The translations under genes were made by a program, and so were the position numbers. Positions 44,003 through 53,503 of a DNA stretch of 64,000 nucleotides are shown here, piece by piece. Source of the stretch: Candidatus Dependentiae bacterium Noda2021 (GTDB lineage: Bacteria; Babelota; Babeliae; Babelales; Vermiphilaceae); the NCBI GenBank assembly GCA_020886235.1, contig AP025250.1, positions 62,001-126,000 on the forward strand, in the 5' to 3' direction. Below the pieces are notes generated by a model. It worked only from the letters and a program-made list of their open reading frames with translations, made no database searches and had not been told where the DNA came from. How positions within the stretch are numbered: position 1 is the stretch's first letter; each line of letters opens with the position of its first letter.

Positions 44003-45823
44003 ATGCGTTACAAGGTGCTTTCAACGCTTTTCGTTCTATTTTTTCACGCCGCGCAGGCAATGGAAGAATCTCAAAATAAATCTGCCAATCAAGAATACAC
44101 TCTCATTGAAGCATTAGAGAATGTCGGACATCTCAACGTATCGCAGAGGATTGAGATTAAAAAAATTGAGATAACTAAGGAAAAAAAAATATCTAAAATT
44201 GAGCTCAATGATTACGTGTTTAAATTGCCTAGTATGGGCATTACCAACATTGAAGGAATCTCAAAAATAAAGCTGGCTAATAATGAATTATCAAAGTGGG
44301 TAGAGATTATTCATCTCGAAAACAACTTATTAGAGGCTATTCCCAGCGAGATTGACGCATTTGCGCGATTGAAAAATTTATATTTAAAAAAGAACAAGTT
44401 AATAAGTATTACTCCAAATTTGAGTAAATTGACTGACTTGTATTCGCTAGATGTATCGTATAATAGAATACGCGATTTTCCCGAAGCCTTTTTATCCCTA
44501 ACAAAATTAGACACCCTTGATTGTAGCAACAATAGGATTGCACAATTGCCGCGCTTGGAACAGTGCAAAAAATTAGCACGCCTTAATATCGCGGATAATA
44601 AATTAAGTACTCTACAAGCCGCTAATGCTCATGAAACATTACCAGCCTCTCTTCAAAGCCTTGTAGCTGCGCGCAATCATATATCTAGGTTACCCATAGC
44701 CATAAATGATCTCACTAATCTGCGCTATTTAAACTTGTCACACAATGCAATCCCTGAATGGCCAGAGACTATAGGTAATCTTACTAATCTCATAGTGGTA
44801 AATCTTGCACATAATTCTTTGTCGGCTGTACCACGAGATATGCACAAAGTATCAGGTGATCCCACTTGCGGGCAAGTAATTATCGATTTATCCGGCAACA
44901 AAATCAGCGAAATACCTGCTGAATCTTTTAACACCAACTTGCATACCTTACGAATGAGCAATAATCAAATCTCGGTACTCAAGGGATTTAATAACCTTTT
45001 TAAGTATATTTGTGAGTTAAATTTTTCACATAACAACCTTACTGCTATACCAGACGAGCTGGGCCAATTAAGTAATCTAATGTGCTTATATCTGGCTGGT
45101 AATCAATTAACTGAGATTCCGGAATCGCTCACAAATTGTACCAACTTACGCAGCCTTGATCTTTCCGATAACAAAATATCTTCATTGTGTACTATTTGGA
45201 GAGGCTTTGTTGATATGCATTCATTAAATCTGAGCCGTAATAGGCTGAGAAGTTTACCACATGATTTTGGCCGGCTCGGCAGAAGATCTCCCGCTCAAGT
45301 AAAGATTAACCTATCCTCAAATCAGTTAGATTCGCTACCCCTATACATAAGAAACTCAAAACGTTCATATTCACTTAATCTTTCTGGTAACAGGATTAAA
45401 GAAGTTTTTGCGAGCGTTGGCAAGCTGCAATCACTGAGTGAATTGAATCTGAGCAATAATCCCATAACTAAGGTATCAAGCTATATTGGAACCATTAATC
45501 GATTGCGTTCCCTTAACCTTGCCAGTGCACAATTAAAAGAATTGCCAATGATGTTAGGTAAGTCTACTAATTTGCGGGTGCTCAATTGTAATAATAATTA
45601 TTTAACTAACCTGCCGACATCATTTAGAAACCTAACACAAGTAACCCAGCTCCAGGTTCTTGATAATGATAGTAACTTAGTTACTAATCTGAAGAATAAT
45701 ACTGCTTTGCAAACGTTGTTTGTCTGCTTGCTAAAGACAAACAGTTTTTATTATGGCAATCCTTTGTGCATGTATCCGCGAGATATGAAAACTGAAATTT
45801 ATCAAAAAATGGAAGAAAACTAA
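44003..45823 (+). CDS. Large exported leucine-rich-repeat protein
   Basis: 606 residues. Signal peptide MRYKVLSTLFVLFFHAAQAM, then a charged linker and about eighteen to twenty leucine-rich repeats between residues 95 and 560. Typical units are LYSLDVSYNRIRDFP, LRYLNLSHNAIPEWP, LMCLYLAGNQLTEIP and LSELNLSNNPITKV. The solenoid of repeats would make a long curved binding surface. No catalytic domain or membrane anchor at the C-terminus (ends in FYYGNPLCMYPRDM). Same architecture as the gene at 57012, and part of a four-member LRR set in the window. Exported repeat proteins are candidate host-interaction factors. Confidence 0.9.
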   Translation: MRYKVLSTLFVLFFHAAQAMEESQNKSANQEYTLIEALENVGHLNVSQRIEIKKIEITKEKKISKIELNDYVFKLPSMGITNIEGISKIKLANNELSKWVEIIHLENNLLEAIPSEIDAFARLKNLYLKKNKLISITPNLSKLTDLYSLDVSYNRIRDFPEAFLSLTKLDTLDCSNNRIAQLPRLEQCKKLARLNIADNKLSTLQAANAHETLPASLQSLVAARNHISRLPIAINDLTNLRYLNLSHNAIPEWPETIGNLTNLIVVNLAHNSLSAVPRDMHKVSGDPTCGQVIIDLSGNKISEIPAESFNTNLHTLRMSNNQISVLKGFNNLFKYICELNFSHNNLTAIPDELGQLSNLMCLYLAGNQLTEIPESLTNCTNLRSLDLSDNKISSLCTIWRGFVDMHSLNLSRNRLRSLPHDFGRLGRRSPAQVKINLSSNQLDSLPLYIRNSKRSYSLNLSGNRIKEVFASVGKLQSLSELNLSNNPITKVSSYIGTINRLRSLNLASAQLKELPMMLGKSTNLRVLNCNNNYLTNLPTSFRNLTQVTQLQVLDNDSNLVTNLKNNTALQTLFVCLLKTNSFYYGNPLCMYPRDMKTEIYQKMEEN

Positions 45824-45897
45824 TTTCGTAATTAGGGTTTTTCTTGCTCATGGGTGTTCAAGAATTTTAAAATGAATTCAAAAAAGGAGAGCGCGTG

Positions 45898-46365
45898 ATG
45901 AGACAAATACTATTATTCAGCATTTTAGTGGCGATCAACAACCTGGCCGGAGCTTCTATTGAAGTTGATATTCCCAAAACTCAAGGGTTTGTGAGCCGGT
46001 ATAGTCATACATTTGAGTTAAAGAACAAAGACAAAAAACCCATCACCGTACAGCTTTATGAAGTACGCCCTGATGATCAGCGATTGTTGTTTGATAAATC
46101 CATTAAGACTATTGTGCGCTTTGGCGTAGGATATTTAAGACTTGATCCTGAGTATCATTTATTACTAAAGATTACTGACAATGCACAAAAACAGAGCACG
46201 TTTATTATACGTCCTGATAACAAAACGCTGTCTGTTTTAGTGAAGTATACATCAGGTCGATTAGAACCGCAGATAGGCACGTATGCTGGTATGAGTGGTT
46301 ACACAACGTCTGGGTTGCCGTTGATTAATAACATTAAGCCGACGCAAATTGAAAAAAACAGTTAA
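45898..46365 (+). CDS. Exported protein of unknown function, beta-rich
   Basis: 155 residues from ATG 45898, with AAGGAG 7 bases upstream; a GTG at 45895 is an alternative. Signal peptide MRQILLFSILVAINNLAGA. The mature part is beta-strand-rich (HTFELKNKDKKPITVQLYEV, YHLLLKITDN) and recalls a small sandwich domain. No Cys. A bidirectional-type stem follows the stop. Not recognised. Confidence 0.72.
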   Translation: MRQILLFSILVAINNLAGASIEVDIPKTQGFVSRYSHTFELKNKDKKPITVQLYEVRPDDQRLLFDKSIKTIVRFGVGYLRLDPEYHLLLKITDNAQKQSTFIIRPDNKTLSVLVKYTSGRLEPQIGTYAGMSGYTTSGLPLINNIKPTQIEKNS

Positions 46366-46382
46366 GGCTTTTAGTGATGGTG

Positions 46383-46410
46383 ATAATGCCGACATTACTG
46401 TCGGCATTAT
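46383..46410 (+). terminator. Terminator between convergent genes
   Basis: ATAATGCCGACA / TGTCGGCATTAT, perfect 12-base stem with a four-base loop, followed on the plus strand by a T-rich stretch (TTATTTAT). The minus-strand side has no T-tract. Confidence 0.8.
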
Positions 46411-46414
46411 TTAT

Positions 46415-48082
46415 TTATAATGGATACCATTCATCTCTAAATTCTCGGTCAATAACGCCGGGCAATATCTTAAATACTGACGCAGAAGGTTTAGGTATTT
46501 GCATAATATAAGAAAGGGTGTTTGCAAGCTGGAGGCCCCACACTTTATTATCGATAATTTGTTTTCCAAGCTCACCTTTTTGATAAATGATGATAGGAAT
46601 ATGAGTATCACGCTCATACGGTGTACGGTGGCAGGTACCGCATTCTTTAGCGGTAATAACATTGTACGGGAATGGCTGAATGATTAATTGACCTGAACGC
46701 CCTTTATACACTTGATTTCTAAAAAATGATTCTATAGTAGGCAACTCATAACAGCTTTGGAGCAATTCTTTTGCCGTCCAAACATTTTTTATACCAACTT
46801 GTGCGAGCAGCAAACTTTTTACATCGTGTATTACCATCTTTTGCTTTTGATAAGATAAGCATGAAAGCGCTGCCATATCCATGTATACATTTTGAGCGTG
46901 TATCCCCAGTATTAATTTTTTAATATTGTATTTTTTTGCAATTACCGTGTTTACATCATTGGCAAGATCAACCGGATTGATGCGACGAGAAGGATACCCA
47001 TCTTCAGCCACTAATTCAGGAATTGGGCTAACGCCATGATCTGCGGTAAATACATATACAATTTCTCTTGCAGGTACAGATTCTTGCAAGCATTTCATAA
47101 AGCGATGCAATTGTTTATCTAAATGATAAATCAGATCAATAGCTTCTAGGCTATCAGGCCCGTAATCATGACCGATTTTATCAAGACTGCCAATACATAC
47201 CCATAATAACAATTGTTCTGATCCGTAGCGTGTCATGTGTGCATTAATGCAGGTCATTGCTAAGTTTAATAATACTTGATTAGCTCGAGGTGTTTTGAGC
47301 ATTAAGTCGTAAGGGTTTTTACCGCATGATTTAGTAATAATAGTATCAACGAGCGGGCATGCTTTGGCATAATCGTAGTTATTGATATGTTTAAAATTAT
47401 AAGCGCATCTGTTTTTTGGCCATGCTTTGTGCCATACATACGGTTGATCTAGACCGGTGTGCTGATTAAAGCATGCAAGCCAATTGGGCAGTGCATCAAA
47501 GTATGCTTTGCTTGAAGTAAAGCGACCCGCTTTTTCATCAAACCAAATAGCTTTACCGGCGTGACCGGCTGTGCATATTGCCGCACGCGGTTTAAATGAG
47601 ATTGAGTATGCATGTCGCTTTTTGCATGGTTGGGTGGCCAAAGCCATTTGGTCAGAAATACCATCTACCATAATATTGTGAGGCCCCTTGCCAAATGGGT
47701 ATACACCTGATGGAGACAATACCGCAGAGGTTTTGGCCGGAGCATCGTCAGCGCAAATCATCCGCCCATCAGAATATTTAAATTTATTGGCAACAATACC
47801 GTGATCTTTAGGAAATGCACCAGTATTAAGACTGGTATGACCAGGACCGGTAGTTGGTAATGCATGAGGAATGTAGGCGTTTTCGTACACTACCCCATTG
47901 TTTAATAGAAAGCGTAATCCGCCGCGCATGTGGCGTGCTAATTTGGGTATATATTCATAACTAAATTGGTCAAATACAAAAATAACTGCAAGACGCGGAA
48001 TGCGTCGAGCCGCGGTTAATGGAAAAAAAATACACACGCATAAGAAGGGAAGGAGATGTAATATAGTAGTGACTTTTTTCAT
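46415..48082 (-). CDS. Exported alkaline-phosphatase-superfamily phosphodiesterase/phosphatase
   Basis: 555 residues. Signal peptide MKKVTTILHLLPFLCVCIFF. Type I phosphodiesterase/PafA-like fold: metal Asp38 in FVFDQF, nucleophile Thr78 within LPTTGPGHTSLNTG, then PKDHGIVANK, the zinc ligands of DKIGHDYGP and the TADHGVSP near residue 350. The Asp-His/His and Thr nucleophile are all there, so the enzyme is likely active. These proteins remove phosphate or cut phosphodiesters in the periplasm, often feeding phosphate or nucleotides. Substrate not readable. Confidence 0.9.
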   Translation of the reverse strand: MKKVTTILHLLPFLCVCIFFPLTAARRIPRLAVIFVFDQFSYEYIPKLARHMRGGLRFLLNNGVVYENAYIPHALPTTGPGHTSLNTGAFPKDHGIVANKFKYSDGRMICADDAPAKTSAVLSPSGVYPFGKGPHNIMVDGISDQMALATQPCKKRHAYSISFKPRAAICTAGHAGKAIWFDEKAGRFTSSKAYFDALPNWLACFNQHTGLDQPYVWHKAWPKNRCAYNFKHINNYDYAKACPLVDTIITKSCGKNPYDLMLKTPRANQVLLNLAMTCINAHMTRYGSEQLLLWVCIGSLDKIGHDYGPDSLEAIDLIYHLDKQLHRFMKCLQESVPAREIVYVFTADHGVSPIPELVAEDGYPSRRINPVDLANDVNTVIAKKYNIKKLILGIHAQNVYMDMAALSCLSYQKQKMVIHDVKSLLLAQVGIKNVWTAKELLQSCYELPTIESFFRNQVYKGRSGQLIIQPFPYNVITAKECGTCHRTPYERDTHIPIIIYQKGELGKQIIDNKVWGLQLANTLSYIMQIPKPSASVFKILPGVIDREFRDEWYPL

Positions 48083-48187
48083 GATAAACCTTTCTTTCTT
48101 ATGCCGTGGTTTTACCTTAAAAAAAGCAGGTAGTCATAATCAAGAGTTTGTACAATAAAAAAGGTTAAAAAATGTATAGCCTAATTA

Positions 48188-48214
48188 TTGATTGCGCGTT
48201 AGTCTAAGTATAAT
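48188..48214 (+). promoter_or_regulatory. Putative promoter of the RecO-like/MscS operon
   Basis: TTGATT, 15-base spacer, TATAAT, about 32 bases before the GTG start at 48246. The spacer is two bases short of optimal. Confidence 0.4.
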
Positions 48215-48245
48215 GAGAATTTGCTACAGATAAGGTTAGTACCGC

Positions 48246-48836
48246 GTGAAAAAACATACGGGTATTGTAATAAAAACATTTTTTTCTAAAACAAGAAAAT
48301 GTGCTCTTTTGGATGACCAATTAGGGATGATAGAAGCAATACCGCCTTCTGAAACGTGGAGCGTAGGATCATTGGTTGAGTATACGTTAGTAAAAAGTAA
48401 CCAAAATAAACTCTTTTTACACAATGTAGATCTTATAGATGTTCCCTTTAAGCTTGCCCGGGAAGATATTTTATTTTTTCATCACATTTTGGAGCTATCT
48501 TATTTTTTTATGCTAGAAGGCAGTCATGTGCCTGGAATGTATGAATTGCTTCAGTATCTGTATAGTCAGTCTCAAGAAAAATATTCACTAGATTTTAAGT
48601 TGTTATTTTTGTTTAAATTTTTTGTATTGTTGGGACGTTACCCAGAGGATGAAAAATTTCAAACAATGTATTTTGAAGAGCTTGCGTCCAAGCCTATTGA
48701 CACTGTTGTCCATCATCTCATTCCAAGCAATGTTTCATTGCAGTTAAGTGAGTGGATAATAAGTTGCGTAATGGATCATCCATACGTGCAAGGACTAAAA
48801 ACGATTCATTTTTTAGAGCGTGATAGGTTGCTATGA
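48246..48836 (+). CDS. RecO-like protein (DNA repair) or unrelated hypothetical
   Basis: 196 residues with a GTG start; AAGG lies upstream. The N-terminal part (HTGIVIKTFFSKTRKCALLDDQLGMIEA cut short here to its core GIVIKTF) resembles the OB-fold of RecO, and the following helical LLFLFKFFVLLGRYPED segment resembles RecO's helical domain. The zinc-binding Cys of RecO are absent, and the match is by eye only. It ends four bases into the mechanosensitive channel gene (ATGA overlap), so they are coupled. Alternatively it is an unknown protein linked to that channel. Confidence 0.5.
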   Translation: MKKHTGIVIKTFFSKTRKCALLDDQLGMIEAIPPSETWSVGSLVEYTLVKSNQNKLFLHNVDLIDVPFKLAREDILFFHHILELSYFFMLEGSHVPGMYELLQYLYSQSQEKYSLDFKLLFLFKFFVLLGRYPEDEKFQTMYFEELASKPIDTVVHHLIPSNVSLQLSEWIISCVMDHPYVQGLKTIHFLERDRLL

Positions 48837-51800
48837 AAAAAATATTATTAAGTGTATTGTTTCTGGTAATAGCGGTTCCTTTTCCAGCAGTAGCTGAGAG
48901 TATTGTTGAAACGACCACTAAAAAGCTGTTGCCCCCTTCTGATAAAAAAATCTTTACCACCACCAAAGAAGAGCGCCAGGAGCGTCTTGAAACATTGCGC
49001 AAAGAAAAAAAGCAGTTTCAAGAGACTGAGAAAAGTTTTATAGCCGACAATAACTTAGCGGTTACTCGTTTAAAAACGCAAATTAATCAGACTGAAACGG
49101 CACTTGCAAAAGATCCCGATAACGAATATCTAAAAAAGAAATTAGAGCTAAGTGTTGATCTCTTTAATTACAAAAATGCTGAGCGCCAGCTGCGCGAGCA
49201 AATTCAAGGTATTATTGATGAACACATTAAGTTACTCAAAGAGTACGTTGCAGACCCTGAGCTCAAAGCATTTGAACGCGGCTTAATAGAAAAGAAAAAA
49301 GCTTATTCTTTTGATAAAGAACTTCTTGATATGTACGAATTGACGCTCAACAAAGAGCGTGAATTAGCGCAGCTTATCGAGCAAGAAGCTAATGCTAATG
49401 CCGAGTTAGAAAATAGAAAACGTGCAATTGGTGCTGCCAATGATGAAGTAAAAAAGAAAGAAGGTAGCAAAGCGGGCGAACCATACATTCGTGATCTTGG
49501 TTTAACGGGGGCGCAACGTTCAGAGCTGGCATCTTTACAAGAAAAAGTAAGTGCCGCACGTAAACAAATTGATCAGATGCGTATTCAAGAGATTGAATAT
49601 AAAATTAACTTAGTAAAAACTCGCATCGTAATGGTGCGTCAGCAACTTGACATTACACGCGAGCTCTTTAAAACCATTAAACCTCTTACCACGGTTAATG
49701 AAGCTGAAATTGCCAATGCTCAGGAAGAAATTGATAAAAAGCGCCAACAATCATTTTTAGTTAAAACTGATTTGCGCAGTCAGATAGAAAAACTGGGAGC
49801 TCAAATTCGCGATAAAGAAAACGAACTTGAGCGCATGAGTAAACGCTATGGTATTCCTACTGGCCAGGATTTGGATGAATGGCGTATTGAGCCTCGTCGA
49901 ACCATTGCAGGCTACAACGCGTTCATGCAAATTGCACTCTTAAATGATTCATTGTTATTGCTAAAAAGAAAGCGCGAAACGCTTGAATCAAAATTAGCGC
50001 TTGAGGATGCAAAACTTCACTCAGAGACCTTAAACTTAAGTGTTAAAGAGTCATTCTTTAAAGTAATTAATCGTAAATTTACCAATCAAGATGAAGTAAG
50101 TAATGAGATTAAACGATTTGATGCATCAAAAGCCGATGATCAGGCAAATCTTGCACTGATAAAAGAACGATTAAATACGTTTATGGCACTCAGCGCAACA
50201 CAAAAGAAAGCGCTTGAAAATATTCGTACTAGAAAACAAGCAGTAGAAAATGAACGTTCTGGCTTATTTAAAAGTCATGGCTCTGACTATAATGCGATCA
50301 TTGCAGGTTTAACTGAAGCAGAAGCACAGGTTCAAAGCCAAATAGATCAGATTGCAAAAATTACGAGCACCTATTCAGATGCTGCTACTATTTTAAATCA
50401 AGCACTTAAAAATATCGAATTTATAGTATCAGAGCTTGGGGTAATTACCATATGGTACCGTCCTGAACATGCAATATCATGGCGAGGTATTCAAAATAGT
50501 GTTACTGACCTACAAGTATTTTTTAAAGATGTTTATGCAAACTTTTCTTTTAAAAATATTGGCATGTTACTCAACAAGACACGTTCGCTCTTTAAATTTT
50601 CTGTTGCCACGTTGACGTTCTGGATTAAACTTTTAGGTGCATTAGCGCTATTAGTTTTAACCAGAAAAAATGCACCTCTAGTTGTACAAAAACTTCTTTC
50701 TGCAACTCGTGCACCAATGTTGCTGCGTACTTTGCTTGGGTATGCGGCAGTAATCATAGAATTTATCTCGCGTCATGTTATTGGTATCGGCGTATGGTTA
50801 TTTTTCTACCTCTGGTTGCTGATGGCACCGGGTACCTATGATCCGTATTTGAGTGTGCTCTTTTATCTATTGTCGATTCCGTATCTGTTATATCTCAGTC
50901 ACCGTTGGCTGCGTTATCTTGTCGCGTTTAATGAAAGACATGATTATTTATTGATCAGCAAAGATTATCAACCGCGGTTTATTTTTGTATTATCCGTGTT
51001 GGTGTATGCAACCATCGTAATATTCTTCTTTAGAGAAGCATTTATTGTCGGTAATTATCGTAAATCGGAAGTGCCGACTATTCTCTTAGCGCTTTATTTT
51101 ATCATTGTGCAAATTAGCGCCATAATGCTCATTGTTAAAGAGCAATTACTGAGTCTAATACCGACTTATTCTGCGTTCTGGCATTGGGTCTATGAAACAG
51201 TAGATTCGTTTTACTACTTAATTTTAGTAGTGCTTGTTGCGATTATTGTGATGAGTAATCCGTACGTAGGTTTTGGTCGTTTGGTTCTGTACATTCTTAA
51301 TAAATTAATTTACACGTTAATTGTATTTCAAATATTGTCATGGATACATGATTGGCTCAAGCGTGCAACCTCAAAAATATTCTTTTACGAAGACGAAGAG
51401 GTTCTTAAAGAACGTTTTGCCGCCGGTAAGACATGGTATGGCTTTACGGTGCTTGGTATTTTCTTAGTGATGACCTTTGTTGGTATTGTGCTCATTGCAC
51501 GTATATGGTCATGGCCAGAAGCGGTCGTTCGTATTAGTACTTGGCATGATATTGCTGGTTTAATTAGAGCACCTATATTGCTTGGTGACACGTCTTCGCC
51601 AATTTCTTTGTATACCGTGTTTAAATTATTTAGTTTTGTACTAGCCGGTATGTTTGCCTCTTTTGTTATTCAAAAATTCATACTTCGTAGAATTTTTGAT
51701 ATTCTCCTAATTGAGCCAGGTGTGCAAAACACGGTCTCAAGCTTAACGCGCTATTTAGTGTTGATCACCGCAGTAATTATTGGTTTTCAATCGGTAGGGC

Positions 51801-52438
51801 TGGGCGAACTTGTTTGGTACCTCATCGGGGCATTGATACTTGGTATTGGTTGGGTAATTAAAGACCCTATCTCAGATTTCATCGCTTACTTTATAATATT
51901 AGTGCAGAGACCCGTAAAAGTAGGTGATTATATTTGGATGGATAACGACACAATGGGACTCGTGCGCAAAGTGACGCCGCGATCGGTTATTGTTCGTCGC
52001 AAGAATAGTACAACATTAGTTATACCAAACTCACAGGTTATGAATAAAATAGTGGTTAATTGGAATTACACATCAGGCTTTATTGCATTTGATGATATTT
52101 TGCTCACCATCGCTTACGATGATGATGCAGAAATGGTACGCGAGCTTCTTCATAAAGTATTAAGTGAGAGCTCATATGTGCTTAAAAATCCTCGTCCAAT
52201 CGTTCGCTTAGAGAGCTTTACCGAGTTTGGATATCAATTCTTGATACGTGGATTCTTGAGTTCTAACCACACGCTTGATCAATGGGACATAGCAAGTGAT
52301 ATTCGTTTTGCTATTGTCAAACGCTTGCGTGAGCATAAAATACATCTTGCATACCCTGTGCGTTTACTCAAAACGTCAAAGACAAATAGACCAGAGTTAG
52401 TGATCAGCGATCGTGAACACATCCCTGGACAAGAATAA
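48833..52438 (+). CDS. KefA/MscK-type mechanosensitive channel, giant MscS family
   Basis: 1201 residues. Signal peptide MKKILLSVLFLVIAVPFPAVA. A periplasmic domain of about 500 residues, Lys/Glu-rich and strongly coiled-coil (repeated ERLETLRKEKKQF, QIDQMRIQEIEYK types), is followed from about residue 585 by many transmembrane helices. The MscS core is at the C-terminus: pore helix around residues 985-1015 (LVWYLIGALILGIGWVIKD), then RPVKVGDYIW at about 1027 and the beta domain SQVMNKIVVNWNYT near 1075. The protein should release solutes on osmotic downshock. Its start overlaps the preceding gene by four bases. Family secure; the ion-specificity claim of KefA/MscK is not made. Confidence 0.92.
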   Translation: MKKILLSVLFLVIAVPFPAVAESIVETTTKKLLPPSDKKIFTTTKEERQERLETLRKEKKQFQETEKSFIADNNLAVTRLKTQINQTETALAKDPDNEYLKKKLELSVDLFNYKNAERQLREQIQGIIDEHIKLLKEYVADPELKAFERGLIEKKKAYSFDKELLDMYELTLNKERELAQLIEQEANANAELENRKRAIGAANDEVKKKEGSKAGEPYIRDLGLTGAQRSELASLQEKVSAARKQIDQMRIQEIEYKINLVKTRIVMVRQQLDITRELFKTIKPLTTVNEAEIANAQEEIDKKRQQSFLVKTDLRSQIEKLGAQIRDKENELERMSKRYGIPTGQDLDEWRIEPRRTIAGYNAFMQIALLNDSLLLLKRKRETLESKLALEDAKLHSETLNLSVKESFFKVINRKFTNQDEVSNEIKRFDASKADDQANLALIKERLNTFMALSATQKKALENIRTRKQAVENERSGLFKSHGSDYNAIIAGLTEAEAQVQSQIDQIAKITSTYSDAATILNQALKNIEFIVSELGVITIWYRPEHAISWRGIQNSVTDLQVFFKDVYANFSFKNIGMLLNKTRSLFKFSVATLTFWIKLLGALALLVLTRKNAPLVVQKLLSATRAPMLLRTLLGYAAVIIEFISRHVIGIGVWLFFYLWLLMAPGTYDPYLSVLFYLLSIPYLLYLSHRWLRYLVAFNERHDYLLISKDYQPRFIFVLSVLVYATIVIFFFREAFIVGNYRKSEVPTILLALYFIIVQISAIMLIVKEQLLSLIPTYSAFWHWVYETVDSFYYLILVVLVAIIVMSNPYVGFGRLVLYILNKLIYTLIVFQILSWIHDWLKRATSKIFFYEDEEVLKERFAAGKTWYGFTVLGIFLVMTFVGIVLIARIWSWPEAVVRISTWHDIAGLIRAPILLGDTSSPISLYTVFKLFSFVLAGMFASFVIQKFILRRIFDILLIEPGVQNTVSSLTRYLVLITAVIIGFQSVGLGELVWYLIGALILGIGWVIKDPISDFIAYFIILVQRPVKVGDYIWMDNDTMGLVRKVTPRSVIVRRKNSTTLVIPNSQVMNKIVVNWNYTSGFIAFDDILLTIAYDDDAEMVRELLHKVLSESSYVLKNPRPIVRLESFTEFGYQFLIRGFLSSNHTLDQWDIASDIRFAIVKRLREHKIHLAYPVRLLKTSKTNRPELVISDREHIPGQE

Positions 52439-52459
52439 CAATTAAAAATAAAAACTCGT

Positions 52460-52678
52460 TTATTTTTGGTGTTTTCTACCACTAACTAATTGAACGAGTT
52501 TTTCATATAATCCTGCTTTTAAAAAGCCATAGATCATTAAAATTATTGAGGCAACGATAATCACTGTTGTGAGCCCAATGTGGATTATATTGGTAGCATG
52601 TATAAACAACACTAAACCCGCAATCATTAATAAAATGCCGCGGCCTGTTTTTGAAACTTCTGGAATATTAACGTTCAT
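52460..52678 (-). CDS. Small two-helix membrane protein
   Basis: 72 residues. Two transmembrane helices (GILLMIAGLVLFIHATNII and TVIIVASIILMIYGFL) joined by a short turn, with a basic C-terminus (SGRKHQK). No motif. AGGAG-type ribosome site before the ATG. It faces the mechanosensitive channel gene tail to tail. Confidence 0.65.
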   Translation of the reverse strand: MNVNIPEVSKTGRGILLMIAGLVLFIHATNIIHIGLTTVIIVASIILMIYGFLKAGLYEKLVQLVSGRKHQK

Positions 52679-52818
52679 TACAACTCTCCTATTCTATACT
52701 CTTTTAATTACCATATTACCTAATTGTAATAGATATTTTCAAGAGTTTTGCAGTGCACGCAAGGCTAATTATGGTATGACTAACTACTATTTATGTGCTA
52801 CGAGAGTAGGCTTGGCAA

Positions 52819-53502
52819 TTATTTTGATTGCTTAATAGTGCCATCTTCAATTTCGACAATAGAGTCAGCAAATGACAGTATGCGGTGATCGTGGGTAACG
52901 ACGATTATGGTGCAATTATTACTTACCGTTAAATCTTTTAAAATTTGCATAATCTGCATGCCTCGCTCATGATCTAAAAAACCGGTAGGTTCATCACAAA
53001 GAATAATTTTGGGCATGTGCACACACGCACGCGCAATCGCAACGCGCTGTTGTTCGCCACCAGATAATTGGGCAGGTTTTTTGTATAGTTGTTTTTCAAG
53101 CCCAATCGTGCACAACAATTGTTTGGCGCGCTCATACGCACGTGTTGGATCTTGTTTGAGACATAAAAGAGGTATGGCCGCGTTTTCGAGTGCTGTAAGT
53201 GTAGGAACAAGTGTAAAATTTTGAAACATAAAACCAATGGTGTTACCACGGAAAATCGTTTTCTCCTGTTCTGGCAGCTGATTGATCGGTTTGCCCAGTA
53301 TGAGGCATTCACCCGAATCTTGTTCTAATATACCACCAATAATTGATATGAGTGTTGTTTTACCAGAACCAGAGGGACCCATGAGCATCATAAGTTCGTT
53401 TTCATGTGCTGCGAGGTTAACATTGCGTAATACCTGAATGGTTTGAGAGCCGTTACTAAATGATTTGGAAATATTATGACATTCGATGGTAATTTTTTTC
53501 AT
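52819..53502 (-). CDS. ABC exporter ATP-binding protein, LolD/MacB/DevA-type
   Basis: 227 residues. Walker A GPSGSGKT at residues 42-49, Q-loop FMFQNF, signature [14 protein letters not shown], Walker [13 protein letters not shown] and switch His in VVTHD. This is the ATPase of the MacB/LolD/DevA class that works with FtsX-like permeases. Last gene of the four-gene operon 56940-52819; the permease is one base upstream. Function: drives the mechanotransmission cycle of the exporter. Confidence 0.95.
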   Translation of the reverse strand: MKKITIECHNISKSFSNGSQTIQVLRNVNLAAHENELMMLMGPSGSGKTTLISIIGGILEQDSGECLILGKPINQLPEQEKTIFRGNTIGFMFQNFTLVPTLTALENAAIPLLCLKQDPTRAYERAKQLLCTIGLEKQLYKKPAQLSGGEQQRVAIARACVHMPKIILCDEPTGFLDHERGMQIMQILKDLTVSNNCTIIVVTHDHRILSFADSIVEIEDGTIKQSK

Positions 53503-53503
53503 A

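Noticed and set aside
52450-52503. AAAAACTCGTT and AACGAGTTTTT arms around the end of the small membrane gene
   Set aside because: The arms are 32 bases apart and lie within the coding region; not a convincing terminator.
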